DNA of 64,000 nucleotides, from NCBI RefSeq assembly GCF_947492405.1, contig NZ_CANLMP010000003.1, positions 620,001-684,000 of the forward strand. The letters are read 5' to 3'. The notes under the pieces were generated by a model, which saw nothing but the letters and a program-made list of their open reading frames with translations, was not told the DNA's origin and did not search any database. Positions within the stretch are counted from its first letter, which is position 1. Each line of letters starts with the position of its first letter. The position numbers and the translations under genes are program-made. Source of the DNA: an uncultured Aquimarina sp. (GTDB taxonomy: Bacteria; Bacteroidota; Bacteroidia; Flavobacteriales; Flavobacteriaceae). Of the stretch, positions 9,055 through 18,996 are shown one piece after another.

Positions 9055-11223
9055 ATGAAAAAAGTATTGTTGTTCTTTTTTGTGCTTCTTCTAACCAATA
9101 TTGGTTTTGCTCAGCAGTATAAAAGTCATAAAGTAGCCCAAGGAGAAAATGTATATAGAATTGCAAAACGATATAATACAACTCCAGAAGCAATTTATAA
9201 AATAAATCCTACTGCAAAAGAAGGAATTAAAGAAGGACAAATTTTGGCAATCCCGGTAATCGATGATCAGGAATATGAAATTCATGTTATTGAGGACGGA
9301 GATACTGTTTATAATCTATCAAAAAAGTATAATACAACTCCAGAAGCAATTTATGCTCTAAATCCTGAAGCGGTTAACGGAATTAATCTTGGACAGATTT
9401 TACGAGTAGCTAAAAGGAAAAAAAGCGATGAGACTGATAATAATACTGCTACAGAAAATGTGAGTGATCCTATCTTAGATAGTATTAAACCATTAGAAGA
9501 AATACGACAAATTGTTCGATTTAAAACACATAAGGTAAAAAGAAAAGAAACCTTGTACAGTATTTCAAAGAAGTATGATATCACTGTGGATGATATTAAA
9601 AAGCACAATAAAAGACTGTACTCTGAACAAATTCGAAAACGTGATAAACTTCGAATTCCAATATATGCAGAAGAAGCTGTTGTGGAAACAGAAACTCCTA
9701 AAGATTCTTTAAGCAGCAGAGTTTCTACAACTACAAAATATGTTGTAAAGCCAAAAGATACAAGATATAGTATCTCTAGAAGACATGGTATTACCGTGGG
9801 AGAACTAAATCAACTGAATCCGGAAATGGATCCTAATTTTCCTATTGGGATGGAAATTATTGTACCAACTACTATTTTCGTTCCATTACAAGAAATTATA
9901 GCACCTGAGTTCGAATTATATGAAGTTCAACCAAAAGAAACGATATACAGTATTCTTAAAAGAACTGAAATTTCATCAGATTCTTTATTTAACATGAATC
10001 CATACTTAAGAGATGGTCTTAAGGCAGGTATGGTGATAACACTTCCTAAAAGAAATGAAGTCGATTCATTGGCTATTGATTTTCCAGAAAAAAAAGTGGT
10101 ACCCCTTGAGAATATGTTGTATAATTTTAAAACAAAGAAATTAGCAATAATGTTACCTTTTGGGTTAGATACATTAGATCTTAATGCTAGAAAAGAGACA
10201 GAAGAGTTTTTGAAAAGTAGAAAAGCAAGAGGAGTACGAGTGGCTCTTGATTTTTATAAAGGAGTCCAAATGGCTGTCGATTCTGCAAAAACAAAAGGGC
10301 TTAGTATTGATCTCACCGTTTTTGATACGCAGAGAAATAATAATGCAGGTTACGTAAAACAACTCATTGATCAAAATAATTTTGATGAAATGGATGTTGT
10401 GATTGGCCCCTTATATCAAACAAATGTAGAAGCTGCAACAGCAGAGCTAAAAAAGTATGAAACACCAGTGCTTTCTCCTTTGTCTAATAGAGAATCCAAA
10501 TTGTATAGTAATTTCTTTCAGACGATACCGACAGATATAATGCTTCAGGATAAGTTGATTAATTATGTAGAAAAGGATTCTACAGATAAGAATATCATTA
10601 TTGTGGTGCAGCAAGGAAAAAAGAAACATGAGGATATAAAGAATAAATTGATTGCCAAATTTCCAGATGCTAAAATAGCAAGAATAGAAGAAGGTAATTA
10701 TCTATACGAACTACATCTTAATAAAGTTTTAGATAAGAACAAACCAAATTGGGTTTTTCTGGAGTCTGATGATGTAGCAATGATTAGTAATGTAACTCCC
10801 TTACTCAATGCTAAAGCAGAGAGTCATAAGATTACATTATTTACAACAGATAAAGATGATGCATTTGATGATGATAATATAAAAAACGAGTATTTATCTA
10901 ATTTACATTTACATTATCCATCAATAGATAAAGAATTTGATAATTACGATGAGAATAGTATGACTCCTTTTGTTGCAAGATATAAAAAGGAATATGGAAC
11001 TATTCCAAGTAAATATGCAGTAAGAGGTTTTGATATTACATATGATATTTTGATGCGATTAGGTTCAGCGGATGATTTGTATCACGCAGCGACTTTTGAA
11101 GGGACAACAGAGTATGTAGAAAATAAATTTAATTATGCTAAAAAGCTCTTGGGAGGGTATTATAATAAAGCTTCCTATATTATTAAATTTGATGATGAAT
11201 TGAAGCTCACTGTGATAGAATAA
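9055..11223 (+). CDS. Multi-LysM protein with periplasmic-binding-like C-terminal domain
   Basis: A 722-residue secreted protein with signal peptide MKKVLLFFFVLLLTNIGFAQ. Five LysM peptidoglycan-binding repeats follow, at about residues 23-65, 75-117, 160-204, 230-272 and 292-335 (typical cores: ENVYRIAKRYN, DTVYNLSKKYN, ETLYSISKKYD). From about residue 360 to the end there is a periplasmic-binding-protein type I-like domain (KLAIMLPFGLDTLD, VRVALDFYKGVQMAVDSAK, VVIGPLYQTNVEAA), similar to amino-acid-transporter binding proteins or LpoA. It probably binds peptidoglycan in the periplasm. It follows guaA by 69 bp on the same strand. A 27-bp exact DNA repeat joins repeats 1 and 2. Confidence 0.88.
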   Translation: MKKVLLFFFVLLLTNIGFAQQYKSHKVAQGENVYRIAKRYNTTPEAIYKINPTAKEGIKEGQILAIPVIDDQEYEIHVIEDGDTVYNLSKKYNTTPEAIYALNPEAVNGINLGQILRVAKRKKSDETDNNTATENVSDPILDSIKPLEEIRQIVRFKTHKVKRKETLYSISKKYDITVDDIKKHNKRLYSEQIRKRDKLRIPIYAEEAVVETETPKDSLSSRVSTTTKYVVKPKDTRYSISRRHGITVGELNQLNPEMDPNFPIGMEIIVPTTIFVPLQEIIAPEFELYEVQPKETIYSILKRTEISSDSLFNMNPYLRDGLKAGMVITLPKRNEVDSLAIDFPEKKVVPLENMLYNFKTKKLAIMLPFGLDTLDLNARKETEEFLKSRKARGVRVALDFYKGVQMAVDSAKTKGLSIDLTVFDTQRNNNAGYVKQLIDQNNFDEMDVVIGPLYQTNVEAATAELKKYETPVLSPLSNRESKLYSNFFQTIPTDIMLQDKLINYVEKDSTDKNIIIVVQQGKKKHEDIKNKLIAKFPDAKIARIEEGNYLYELHLNKVLDKNKPNWVFLESDDVAMISNVTPLLNAKAESHKITLFTTDKDDAFDDDNIKNEYLSNLHLHYPSIDKEFDNYDENSMTPFVARYKKEYGTIPSKYAVRGFDITYDILMRLGSADDLYHAATFEGTTEYVENKFNYAKKLLGGYYNKASYIIKFDDELKLTVIE
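9172..9354 (+). repeat. Exact 27-bp direct repeat in the first two LysM modules
   Basis: The same 27 bases occur at 9172-9198 and 9328-9354, in the same reading frame and 156 bp (52 codons) apart. They encode YNTTPEAIY in both LysM modules. Identity at the DNA level, including synonymous positions, points to a recent duplication or gene conversion rather than protein-level constraint. Confidence 0.85.
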
Positions 11224-11585
11224 AATTTATTTCATCAATAATCAATTTTACAGCTGATTTTAAAATCATTTTTTTTATTTTTAGATGCTGAATTGTTTTG
11301 TTTTTTAATATGAAAATAAAACAAAGGAAAACTTTGGTTTAGATTTTAGGTTAATTTTAACTCGTGGTATGGAAATTGATATAGAGTTTAAAGACCGATT
11401 TAGATAGACTAAAGTGATTATTGAATTTTGGAAAAATTGTTTAGATTGGGATAGATATAATTTTTTATATCTGAATATAAATAAAATCTATTTTAGTAAA
11501 GATTATTAATACTTAGCCCCGTATTATATACTTGGATGCTGAAATAGAAAACAACAACTTTTAGCCGGGCATAATTATTGCAATT
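11224..11585. other. Intergenic region of 362 bp, no feature recognised
   Basis: An AT-rich spacer between the LysM gene and the DUF922 gene. No ORF with coding character, no hairpin with a T-run and no good TAnnTTTG box was seen. The last 20 bases carry the tandem pair TTGCAATTATGG before the next start. I see nothing else in it. Confidence 0.5.
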
Positions 11586-12119
11586 ATGGGTAAATTTTTT
11601 ACTATTCTCTTAGTTTTAGTTTTTGCTAATCACGGATATGTAGAGCGTTTTTCTTATGCAGAAAAGAGTAAGTTAGATTGGTCAGATTTTAGAGGAGAAC
11701 CTAAAATGGACAGCGATTTTGATGCTAGCGTCAATACAGGTATAACTTATCAATGGTCTATAAGTAAGGATTACGGAAAAACTGAATTGAAGTACGAAGT
11801 GGACAGCTTTTGTTACCCATCATTATCATGGGTTAAAAAAGGGCAGTCTACTAAATACCTGCTGCTTCACGAACAACTCCATTTTGATATATCTGAATTG
11901 CATGCGAGAATTATGCGTAAGAAATTAAAAGAGTACAAACCAGGTAAAAATGTTCGCAAAGACCTTAACAAGATGTATAAAAGAGTGGAGCGAATGAGAA
12001 TCAATATGCAGGAGCAGTATGATATAGAAACAGACCATTCCAAAAATAAAACGAATCAGAAAAAATGGGAAAAGAAGGTCAAGAGTTTGATGCGTTACTA
12101 TAAAGCATACACAAAATAG
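11586..12119 (+). CDS. DUF922 family putative zinc-dependent protease
   Basis: A 177-residue protein with a hydrophobic N-terminus (GKFFTILLVLVFANH) that is probably a signal peptide. It matches DUF922: WSDFRGEP near residue 32, and the zinc-binding HEQLHFD at residues 95-101 (His95, Glu96, His99) followed by ELHAR. The family is predicted to be metalloprotease-like, without an established substrate. The C-terminal 60 residues are Lys-rich. It stands 25 bp upstream of the small DUF3820 gene on the same strand, so the two may be co-transcribed. Confidence 0.82.
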   Translation: MGKFFTILLVLVFANHGYVERFSYAEKSKLDWSDFRGEPKMDSDFDASVNTGITYQWSISKDYGKTELKYEVDSFCYPSLSWVKKGQSTKYLLLHEQLHFDISELHARIMRKKLKEYKPGKNVRKDLNKMYKRVERMRINMQEQYDIETDHSKNKTNQKKWEKKVKSLMRYYKAYTK

Positions 12120-12143
12120 ATTCATTTCATCTTCTAAATATTT

Positions 12144-12368
12144 ATGGATCAACAATCCCAAAAGGATTTTTTAGTCAAACTCGCCAATACCAAAATGCCT
12201 TTTGGTAAGTATAAGGACAGATATCTTATCGATTTACCAGAGCATTATATTGTTTGGTACCATAACAAAGGATTTCCAAAAGGGACTCTTGGTCAGCAAA
12301 TGCAAACTGTTTACGAACTAAAGTTAAATGGCCTGGAGTATTTAATAAGGAATATTAGAAGGCTATGA
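12144..12368 (+). CDS. DUF3820 family small protein
   Basis: A 74-residue protein with MPFGKYKDRYLIDLPEHYIVWY, the conserved core of DUF3820, a family of short proteins related to the nucleic-acid-associated putative quorum-sensing-regulated virulence factor group. The GKYKG-like turn and the aromatic pair before KGFPKGTLG are also typical. The function is not established. Its stop codon abuts the stop of the convergent START-domain gene (12368/12369). Confidence 0.82.
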   Translation: MDQQSQKDFLVKLANTKMPFGKYKDRYLIDLPEHYIVWYHNKGFPKGTLGQQMQTVYELKLNGLEYLIRNIRRL

Positions 12369-12887
12369 CTATATGTTTACAAATTGATATTCTGCCAGTT
12401 CATACTCTCGTAAATCAATCTCTTTTTCGTTTAACAAGATACCATGTTCTGCATATGCTTTTAAGTTGGTAAGCCAAAAGGTCCATCCGTTACTGCAACC
12501 ATGATGTAGTTTCAGTTTGCTTTCATCATCTTCAGGAATTTCAAATTGAGTAAGAACTATTAAAGTTATATCATTTTTTTCTTCTAATAGGACAGATACT
12601 TTGCTGCCACCGAATAGTAGTTCAATATAGTCCTGCCCATTAGCTTCAAGAATTTCTCCTTCTTCTTTGTCATCCCAGTTATGCCAGTACCATGTATATG
12701 AATCTCCTTTTTGAAAATGTTCTGTGGGAGTTCTTTTTTCCCCTGCCAAAGAAATATATTCAGCATCTCTCAAGAACCATGATGTAATCCCTTTGGTAGT
12801 TGCCCATAAATCATATAACTTCTTAGCAGATGTACGTATGTAAATCTTTTTTGTAAACGAATTCCATTGTAACTTTTTCATATACAA
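12369..12887 (-). CDS. SRPBCC / AHSA1-type START-domain protein
   Basis: A 172-residue cytoplasmic protein. The N-terminus (KKIYIRTSAKKLYDLWATTKGITSWFL) and the central GDSYTWYWHNWDD, with a C-terminal amphipathic helix around GCSNGWTFWLTNLKAYAEHG, are characteristic of the activator of Hsp90 ATPase 1-like (AHSA1) branch of the SRPBCC ligand-binding fold. Such proteins bind small hydrophobic molecules; the ligand is unknown. An ATG two codons downstream (MKKLQW) is an equally good start. Confidence 0.8.
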   Translation of the reverse strand: MYMKKLQWNSFTKKIYIRTSAKKLYDLWATTKGITSWFLRDAEYISLAGEKRTPTEHFQKGDSYTWYWHNWDDKEEGEILEANGQDYIELLFGGSKVSVLLEEKNDITLIVLTQFEIPEDDESKLKLHHGCSNGWTFWLTNLKAYAEHGILLNEKEIDLREYELAEYQFVNI

Positions 12888-13108
12888 ATGATTTGATTAA
12901 ATAATTTAATAAAATTAAGAAAAATCTATCTTAAGTCCTGTTCGTGATATATGTTAAATTGTTTGTTTTTCAATTGATTATGATTGGTTTTGTATAGGTT
13001 TAAGCAAAGTTTAATTAGAAATTCTTTGATTCCATAAAGAATTAGGTAATTTTAGTTCTGAGGACAAATTATTATTATTTGTCTGATATCATATAAATCA
13101 TTGACTAC

Positions 13109-14680
13109 ATGAAAATATTTAAACTAACCATTGTATTTTTTATTTGTTGTATCCTTTTTCAAGGAAAGGTTTATTCACAAGAATTTAGCGAAGGCCCATT
13201 CTCTCAACTTATTATTAGAGGTGTTACTCTGATTAATGGTAATGGAGCACCTCCAAGAGGTCCGGTAGATATTGTTGTAGAAAAAAATATCATTAAAGAT
13301 ATTGTAGTGGTAGGGTATCCAGGAGTAGAAATAGATGATACTAAACGACCAAAACTGAAACCAGGAGGTAAAGAGTTAGATGCTCATGGAATGTATCTTT
13401 TGCCTGGTTTTATAGATATGCACGGTCATATAGGAGGAGTTGCGCAAGGAGCTGATCCAGACTATGTGTTTAAATTATGGATGGCTCACGGGATTACAAC
13501 AGTTAGGGAGCCAAGTGGACGAGGAATTGATTGGGCATTGAAACTTAAAAAATCAAGTGATAGAAATGAAATTATAGCCCCACGTATTTATGCATACACA
13601 GGTTTTGGGCAAGGAAGCAAAGAGCCAATAAGTACTCCGGAAATGGCTAGAAATTGGGTGCGAGAAAATGCTAAAAAAGGAGCGGATGGAATAAAGTTTT
13701 TTGGTGCTGCTCCAGAGATTATGAAAGCTGCATTAGATGAAAATAAAAAATTAGGATTAGGTTCTGCATGCCACCATGCCCAAACTGATGTTGCTCGCTG
13801 GAATGTGCTCAATTCTGCCAGAGCTGGATTAACTTCTATGGAGCATTGGTATGGATTGCCCGAAGCGCTGTTTGAAGATAAAACTATTCAGCATTATCCT
13901 TTGGATTATAATTACCAAAACGAACAACATCGATTTGAGGAGGCGGGGAAACTATGGAAACAAGCAGCAAAACCGTATTCTGATCATTGGAATAAGGTGA
14001 TGAATGAACTTTTAGAACTAGATTTTACATTAGATCCTACTTTTAATATCTATGAAGCCAGTAGAGATTTACAAAGAGCCCGAAGAGCCGAGTGGCATGA
14101 AGTCTATACATTACCTTCTTTATGGAAATTCTATCAACCTAGCAAGATTTCACACGGATCTTATTGGCATGATTGGGGAACTGAACAAGAAGTAGTTTGG
14201 AAAGAAAACTATCGGTTATGGATGACTTTTATAAATGAATATAAAAATAGGGGAGGAAGAGTTACTACTGGTTCAGATTCTGGGTTTATATTTCAATTGT
14301 ATGGCTTTGCCTATGTAAGAGAATTAGAACTTTTAAGAGAAGCAGGTTTTCATCCGTTGGAAGTAATTAGAGCTGCTACATTAAATGGAGCCGAAGCTTT
14401 GGGAGTTTCTGATAAAATAGGATCTGTTGAAGTCGGTAAATTAGCTGATTTTGTATTGGTGAAAGAAAACCCAATTAAAAATCTAAAAGTACTGTACGGT
14501 ACTGGTGCGATTAGATTAACAAAAGAAAATGAAGTGATTAGAGCTGGAGGTGTTGAATATACTATTAAAGATGGTATCGTATATAACGCTAAAGAATTGC
14601 TCGCTGATGTAAAAAGAATCGTGGACGAGGCTAAAAAAAAGGAAAACTTTTCTATAATTCAACCAGGTCTAAAAAAGTAG
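13109..14680 (+). CDS. Secreted amidohydrolase family protein
   Basis: A 523-residue protein with signal peptide MKIFKLTIVFFICCILFQGKVYSQ. It has the composite beta-sandwich plus TIM barrel of the metal-dependent amidohydrolases: metal ligands His105 and His107 in GFIDMHGHIGG, a second histidine site in SACHHAQTD (about residue 220), a later HWYG block, and GSDSGF near residue 389, in the place of the family's catalytic Asp. The C-terminal strand (VGKLADFVLVKENPIKNL) closes the sandwich. It is related to imidazolonepropionase-like enzymes, but the substrate is uncertain. An 8-bp inverted repeat (AATTCTTT/AAAGAATT, 13020-13043) lies upstream and might be regulatory. Confidence 0.87.
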   Translation: MKIFKLTIVFFICCILFQGKVYSQEFSEGPFSQLIIRGVTLINGNGAPPRGPVDIVVEKNIIKDIVVVGYPGVEIDDTKRPKLKPGGKELDAHGMYLLPGFIDMHGHIGGVAQGADPDYVFKLWMAHGITTVREPSGRGIDWALKLKKSSDRNEIIAPRIYAYTGFGQGSKEPISTPEMARNWVRENAKKGADGIKFFGAAPEIMKAALDENKKLGLGSACHHAQTDVARWNVLNSARAGLTSMEHWYGLPEALFEDKTIQHYPLDYNYQNEQHRFEEAGKLWKQAAKPYSDHWNKVMNELLELDFTLDPTFNIYEASRDLQRARRAEWHEVYTLPSLWKFYQPSKISHGSYWHDWGTEQEVVWKENYRLWMTFINEYKNRGGRVTTGSDSGFIFQLYGFAYVRELELLREAGFHPLEVIRAATLNGAEALGVSDKIGSVEVGKLADFVLVKENPIKNLKVLYGTGAIRLTKENEVIRAGGVEYTIKDGIVYNAKELLADVKRIVDEAKKKENFSIIQPGLKK

Positions 14681-14707
14681 ATTTATTTCTATTATTAAAT
14701 GAAAATG

Positions 14708-14741
14708 AAAAATGCATTCGGAATCAACCAAATGCATTTTT
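14708..14741. terminator. Bidirectional hairpin terminator between the amidohydrolase gene and lysA
   Basis: An 11-bp perfect stem (AAAAATGCATT / AATGCATTTTT) with a 12-base loop. It is flanked by T-runs on the plus strand and A-runs on the left, so it can serve both convergent genes. Confidence 0.75.
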
Positions 14742-14763
14742 TATATGTAAAAATTATATTGTT

Positions 14764-15996
14764 TTATGAAGCAGGTTCTGTCACTTTAGTAAAGATATCT
14801 ACGTCCACCTGATTTTTGGTAAGATCTTCGAAAGTCTCACGTTTACGAATGAGATGTGCTTCATTATTGTGCCAAAGTACCTCTGCTGGACGAAAACGAG
14901 AATTGTAATTGCTAGCCATAGAAAAACAGTAAGCTCCTGCATTTTTAAAAGCTATAATATCACCTTCCGTAATTTCTGAAATTCTTCTGTTAGTAGCAAA
15001 AGTGTCAGTTTCACAAATGTATCCTACAACAGAGTAAAAACGTTCTCTACCTTTAGGGTTTGAGATATTAATAATTCCATGATAAGAGTTGTAAAGCATG
15101 GGTCTAATCAAATGGTTGAAACCACTATCAATTCCTGCAAAAACAGTAGAAGTTGTTTGTTTTACAACATTCACTTCTGCTAAAAAATATCCAGCTTCGC
15201 TCACTAAGAATTTACCTGGTTCGAAACCAAGAATTAACTCTTTTCCGTACTCTTTACAAAAATCGTTAAAACGTTTTGTGAGTTTTTGACCAAACTCTTC
15301 AATATTAGTTTCAATATCTCCTTCTTTATATGGAACTTTAAAACCACTTCCGAAATCTATAAAATCTAGATTTTTAAAGTTTTTGGCAGTTTCGAATAAT
15401 ATCTCACTGGCATATAGAAATACATCAATATCTAAAATATCACTACCAGTATGCATGTGTATACCATTAATATTCATTCCAGTATTTTCCACAATCCTGA
15501 GAATATGTGGAATCTGATGAATAGAAATACCAAACTTACTATCAATGTGACCTACAGAAATGTTACTATTTCCTCCAGCCATAACGTGCGGGTTAATTCT
15601 AATACAGACAGGCACATCAGGATGTTTTGTTCCAAACTGTTCCAAAATTGATAGGTTGTCGATGTTTATTTGCACACCCATTTCAGAAACCTTTTCAATT
15701 TCCGCTAAGGAAACTCCGTTTGGAGTAAAAATGATATTATTGGGTGCTACACCTGCCAATAATCCTAATTTAACCTCTTGGATAGATACGGTGTCTAATC
15801 CGGCGCCTAATGAATTCATTAGTTTTAATATCGCAAGATTAGACAATGCCTTGACAGCATAGTTAAGCTTTACATGTTTCACCTGTTTAAAAGCGTTGGT
15901 AAGACGTTCGTACTGTGAAACAATTGTTGAGGAGTCATAAACATATACAGGACTCCCAAACTCTTTTGCGATTGCTAATAAATTTGCGTTTTCCAT
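14764..15996 (-). CDS. lysA: Diaminopimelate decarboxylase
   Basis: A 410-residue fold-type III PLP enzyme that decarboxylates meso-diaminopimelate to lysine. The PLP lysine is Lys49 in LNYAVKALSN. HMHTGSD, FIDFGSGF, the phosphate-binding GFEPGKFLV and the catalytic CETDTFA block, with AYCFSMASNYNSRFRPAEV at the C-terminus, are all present, and the length is typical. The single ATG at 15996 is the start. It is transcribed alone and ends at a bidirectional hairpin shared with the amidohydrolase gene. Confidence 0.95.
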   Translation of the reverse strand: MENANLLAIAKEFGSPVYVYDSSTIVSQYERLTNAFKQVKHVKLNYAVKALSNLAILKLMNSLGAGLDTVSIQEVKLGLLAGVAPNNIIFTPNGVSLAEIEKVSEMGVQINIDNLSILEQFGTKHPDVPVCIRINPHVMAGGNSNISVGHIDSKFGISIHQIPHILRIVENTGMNINGIHMHTGSDILDIDVFLYASEILFETAKNFKNLDFIDFGSGFKVPYKEGDIETNIEEFGQKLTKRFNDFCKEYGKELILGFEPGKFLVSEAGYFLAEVNVVKQTTSTVFAGIDSGFNHLIRPMLYNSYHGIINISNPKGRERFYSVVGYICETDTFATNRRISEITEGDIIAFKNAGAYCFSMASNYNSRFRPAEVLWHNNEAHLIRKRETFEDLTKNQVDVDIFTKVTEPAS

Positions 15997-16175
15997 TTTA
16001 ATTAAATTAAGCTTACGAAATTACTATTTTTACCATAGATTACTGCTAAGCGCCGCGTAATTAGTATAAAATTATCTAAACTTGAAAAAAAGTGGCTTTA
16101 AATAACGAATTTTTAATTTTTGAACGAATATTATACATAGTGTAGGCGTTTTATTTAGTATTTTTAAAATAAAAA

Positions 16176-16811
16176 ATGTTAGCACTCTTTCCTTTACAAT
16201 TAGTAGTGTATCCAGGTGAGCGATTACCACTTCATATTTTCGAAAAGAGGTATCAGCAGTTGATTTCTGATTGCGAAACTGAGGGAATCTCCTTTGGAGT
16301 ACCAGCCTATATCGATAAAAAACTAGAATACGGTACGGAGGTTACTTTACAAAAAGTAGAAAAAAGACATCCTAATGGTTCTAGTGATGTAATTTGTGTT
16401 GGTAGAAGAGTTTTTAGGATCAAGAGTTTTCATAAACAATTACCAGGTAAGCTATATGCAGGAGGAGAAGTTGAATATTTAGAAGATAAAGAGAATGGTG
16501 CAGAAGAACTACAGGAAGAATTATTAAAAAATATTGCTATTTTGTACGTGGAACTAACCATAGAAAAACCTCCTGTTTTTAATATTCCATTTGTAAGTTA
16601 TCAGGTAGCTCATAAGGTTGGTCTAGCACTCCATCAGGAATATCATTTATTAAAATTACGAAGTGAACTAGAACGATTAAACTACCTAATAGGTCATCTT
16701 AAAATTACAATCCCTGTAGTTAGAGAAATGAACCGGGCTAAAGAAGTCATTAAAATGAATGGGCATTTTAAGAATTTTGATCCATTGGATTTTGAGGATT
16801 TCGAATTATAA
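16176..16811 (+). CDS. LON substrate-binding-domain protein
   Basis: A 211-residue protein made of the LON N-terminal (PUA-like) domain only: LFPLQLVVYPGERLPLHIFEKRYQQLI, then GTEVTLQKVE and DVICVGRRVFRI, with a helical C-terminal part. It has no AAA or protease domain, so it is not the Lon protease. Stand-alone LON-domain proteins are widespread and their role is not settled. It lies 155 bp upstream of sucC, which has its own promoter. Confidence 0.85.
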   Translation: MLALFPLQLVVYPGERLPLHIFEKRYQQLISDCETEGISFGVPAYIDKKLEYGTEVTLQKVEKRHPNGSSDVICVGRRVFRIKSFHKQLPGKLYAGGEVEYLEDKENGAEELQEELLKNIAILYVELTIEKPPVFNIPFVSYQVAHKVGLALHQEYHLLKLRSELERLNYLIGHLKITIPVVREMNRAKEVIKMNGHFKNFDPLDFEDFEL

Positions 16812-16902
16812 GCAAATTATTGTTCCGATTTGTATAATTTATGGAGTTACTTTTTAGATTATAAGATTCCTATTTTAATATAACTTTTTTTACGACAAAA
16901 GA

Positions 16903-16934
16903 TTGGCACAGTAACTTCACTTTTCCTATTTTTG
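16903..16934 (+). promoter_or_regulatory. Bacteroidota-type promoter of sucC
   Basis: TTG at 16903-16905 is followed after 21 bp by TATTTTTG at 16927-16934, matching the TTG-N19-21-TAnnTTTG consensus. The sucC ATG lies 32 bp downstream of the -7 box, leaving a short leader. Confidence 0.7.
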
Positions 16935-16966
16935 GGACTCCTATTCAAAAGGCAAAAAATAAGACT

Positions 16967-18160
16967 ATGAACTTACACGAATATCAAGGTAAAGAGATAT
17001 TAAACAGCTTTGGTGTGCGTATCCAACGCGGTATTGTTGCACAGAATGCAAAAGAAGCAGTTGCTGCTGCAAAACAATTAACTGCAGAAACAGGTACTGG
17101 ATGGCACGTGATCAAAGCACAAGTACACGCAGGTGGTCGAGGAAAAGGTGGTGGAGTAAAACTTGCAAAGAATCTTCAGGAAGTTGAGGATATAGCAGGA
17201 CAGATCATCGGCATGAATTTAATAACTCCTCAGACATCCGCAGAAGGAAAAAAAGTACATCAGGTGCTAGTAGCAGAAGATGTATATTATCCAGGAGATA
17301 GTGAGCCAGATGAATTTTATATGTCTGTATTACTAAATCGTACTACAGGGCGTAATATGATTATGTATTCTACAGAAGGAGGGATGGATATCGAGACGGT
17401 TGCAGAAGAAACTCCGCACTTAATATTTACTGAAGAGGTTGATCCTTCTGTTGGTTTATTACCATTTCAAGCAAGACGTGTTGCTTTTAACTTGGGATTA
17501 AGCGGTGGAGCGTTTAAGGAGATGACCAAATTCGTAATGGCATTATATACAGCTTATGTAAAATCGGATTCTTCATTATTTGAAATCAATCCAGTTTTAA
17601 AAACAAGTGATGATAAGATCATGGCAGTTGATGCTAAGGTTACAATTGATGATAATGCATTATACCGTCATAAGAGTTATGTGGATATGAGAGATATTCG
17701 CGAAGAAAATCCAATTGAGGTAGAAGCAAACGAAGTAGGGCTTAACTATGTAGATCTAGACGGTAACGTAGGATGTATGGTAAACGGTGCGGGTCTTGCT
17801 ATGGCAACAATGGATTTGATCAAACAAGCTGGTGGAGAACCTGCTAACTTTCTTGATGTAGGAGGTACTGCAGATGCTAAACGTGTAGAAGAAGCGTTTA
17901 GAATTATCCTTAAAGATGAGAACGTAAAAGCAATATTAATAAATATTTTTGGAGGAATTGTTCGTTGTGATCGAGTTGCTCAAGGTGTTGTAGATGCGTA
18001 TAAAAATATGGGAGACGCTATTAATGTTCCTATCATTGTTCGTTTACAAGGGACCAATGCAGATATCGCTAAAGAATTAATTGATAACAGTGGATTAGAT
18101 GTACAGAGTGCTGTACAGTTTCAGGAAGCTGCAGATAAAGTGCAAGCAGTACTGGCATAA
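16967..18160 (+). CDS. sucC: Succinyl-CoA ligase (ADP/GDP-forming), beta subunit
   Basis: A 397-residue protein, the normal length for SucC. It forms the nucleotide-binding subunit of succinyl-CoA synthetase in the TCA cycle. The N-terminal ATP-grasp domain is marked by [12 protein letters not shown] and [13 protein letters not shown], the magnesium site by FEINPV, and the C-terminal CoA-ligase domain by [14 protein letters not shown] and FLDVGGTAD near residues 260-300, then [10 protein letters not shown]. The alpha-subunit gene sucD is not adjacent, so the two subunits are encoded apart. The gene has its own promoter and a strong terminator and is therefore monocistronic. Confidence 0.97.
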   Translation: MNLHEYQGKEILNSFGVRIQRGIVAQNAKEAVAAAKQLTAETGTGWHVIKAQVHAGGRGKGGGVKLAKNLQEVEDIAGQIIGMNLITPQTSAEGKKVHQVLVAEDVYYPGDSEPDEFYMSVLLNRTTGRNMIMYSTEGGMDIETVAEETPHLIFTEEVDPSVGLLPFQARRVAFNLGLSGGAFKEMTKFVMALYTAYVKSDSSLFEINPVLKTSDDKIMAVDAKVTIDDNALYRHKSYVDMRDIREENPIEVEANEVGLNYVDLDGNVGCMVNGAGLAMATMDLIKQAGGEPANFLDVGGTADAKRVEEAFRIILKDENVKAILINIFGGIVRCDRVAQGVVDAYKNMGDAINVPIIVRLQGTNADIAKELIDNSGLDVQSAVQFQEAADKVQAVLA

Positions 18161-18188
18161 TATCTAATATAGAATTATAATATATTTT

Positions 18189-18221
18189 GAAGCGATCCTA
18201 CTATTGGGTCGCTTCTTTTTT
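18189..18221 (+). terminator. Rho-independent terminator of sucC
   Basis: A 10-bp stem (GAAGCGATCC / GGGTCGCTTC, one T-G wobble) with a 7-base loop, followed by six T. Confidence 0.88.
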
Positions 18222-18236
18222 ACATAAGGTTTTTAT

Positions 18237-18743
18237 ATGGATAAAAAGGTAGAAGAAATAGTTACTAGATTGAGTATGAAACCCCATCCGGAAGGAGGTT
18301 TCTATAAAGAGACTTATAGGAGTGACGATATTATTCCGAAAGAAGTTTTTAAGGGTAAGTTTTCCGGAGATCGTAATTGTTGTACAGGAATTTATTTTCT
18401 ACTTACTTCAGAAAATTTTTCAGCGTTTCATCGTATTAAACAGGATGAGATGTGGCATTTTTATGGAGGAAATTCGTTGTATGTACACGTGATTACTCCA
18501 GAAGGAGTGTATACTAGACATGCCGTAGGAATGAAGCTGGATCAAGGAGAAACTCCTCAATTAGTAGTTCCTGCAGGTTGCTGGTTTGCTTCCAGTGTAA
18601 AAGATATAGAAGGCTATTCTTTTGTTGGTTGTACTGTATCTCCTGGTTTTGATTTTGCCGATTTTGAGCTGGCTAGTAGGGATATTCTGGTAAATCAATA
18701 TCCAGATCATTCTGAGATAATTACACAATTTACACGTAAATAG
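18237..18743 (+). CDS. Cupin superfamily (DUF985) protein
   Basis: A 168-residue cytoplasmic protein of the DUF985 (Cupin_5) family. Typical blocks are MKPHPEGGFYKETYRS at the N-terminus, GIYFLLTSENFSAFHRI, DEMWHFYGG, then VPAGCWFAS and a final GCTVSPGFDFADFEL. The histidines in AFHRI and MWHFY form the expected cupin metal site. Members are annotated as sugar-epimerase-like, without firm enzymology. It starts 16 bp after the sucC terminator and its own promoter is not obvious. Confidence 0.87.
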   Translation: MDKKVEEIVTRLSMKPHPEGGFYKETYRSDDIIPKEVFKGKFSGDRNCCTGIYFLLTSENFSAFHRIKQDEMWHFYGGNSLYVHVITPEGVYTRHAVGMKLDQGETPQLVVPAGCWFASSVKDIEGYSFVGCTVSPGFDFADFELASRDILVNQYPDHSEIITQFTRK

Positions 18744-18996
18744 ATACAGATTTTTCTATTACAAGTTTCAAGAGATGTGTTAATGACAATTTTCAAAATA
18801 TAGATTATTAAATAGTCTTATTTTAAATTAGAGTAAAACACTAGTTAAAACTATTGAAAAGACTATAAATTATGTACTTTTAATTAATTAAAATAAAACG
18901 AGCTATAACAAATTTTTGATACACATCTGAGATGATTATTGTTGAGTTCTTTTTTCGCATTTAAATAATATTATAAATACAAGAAATTAAAGAAAT

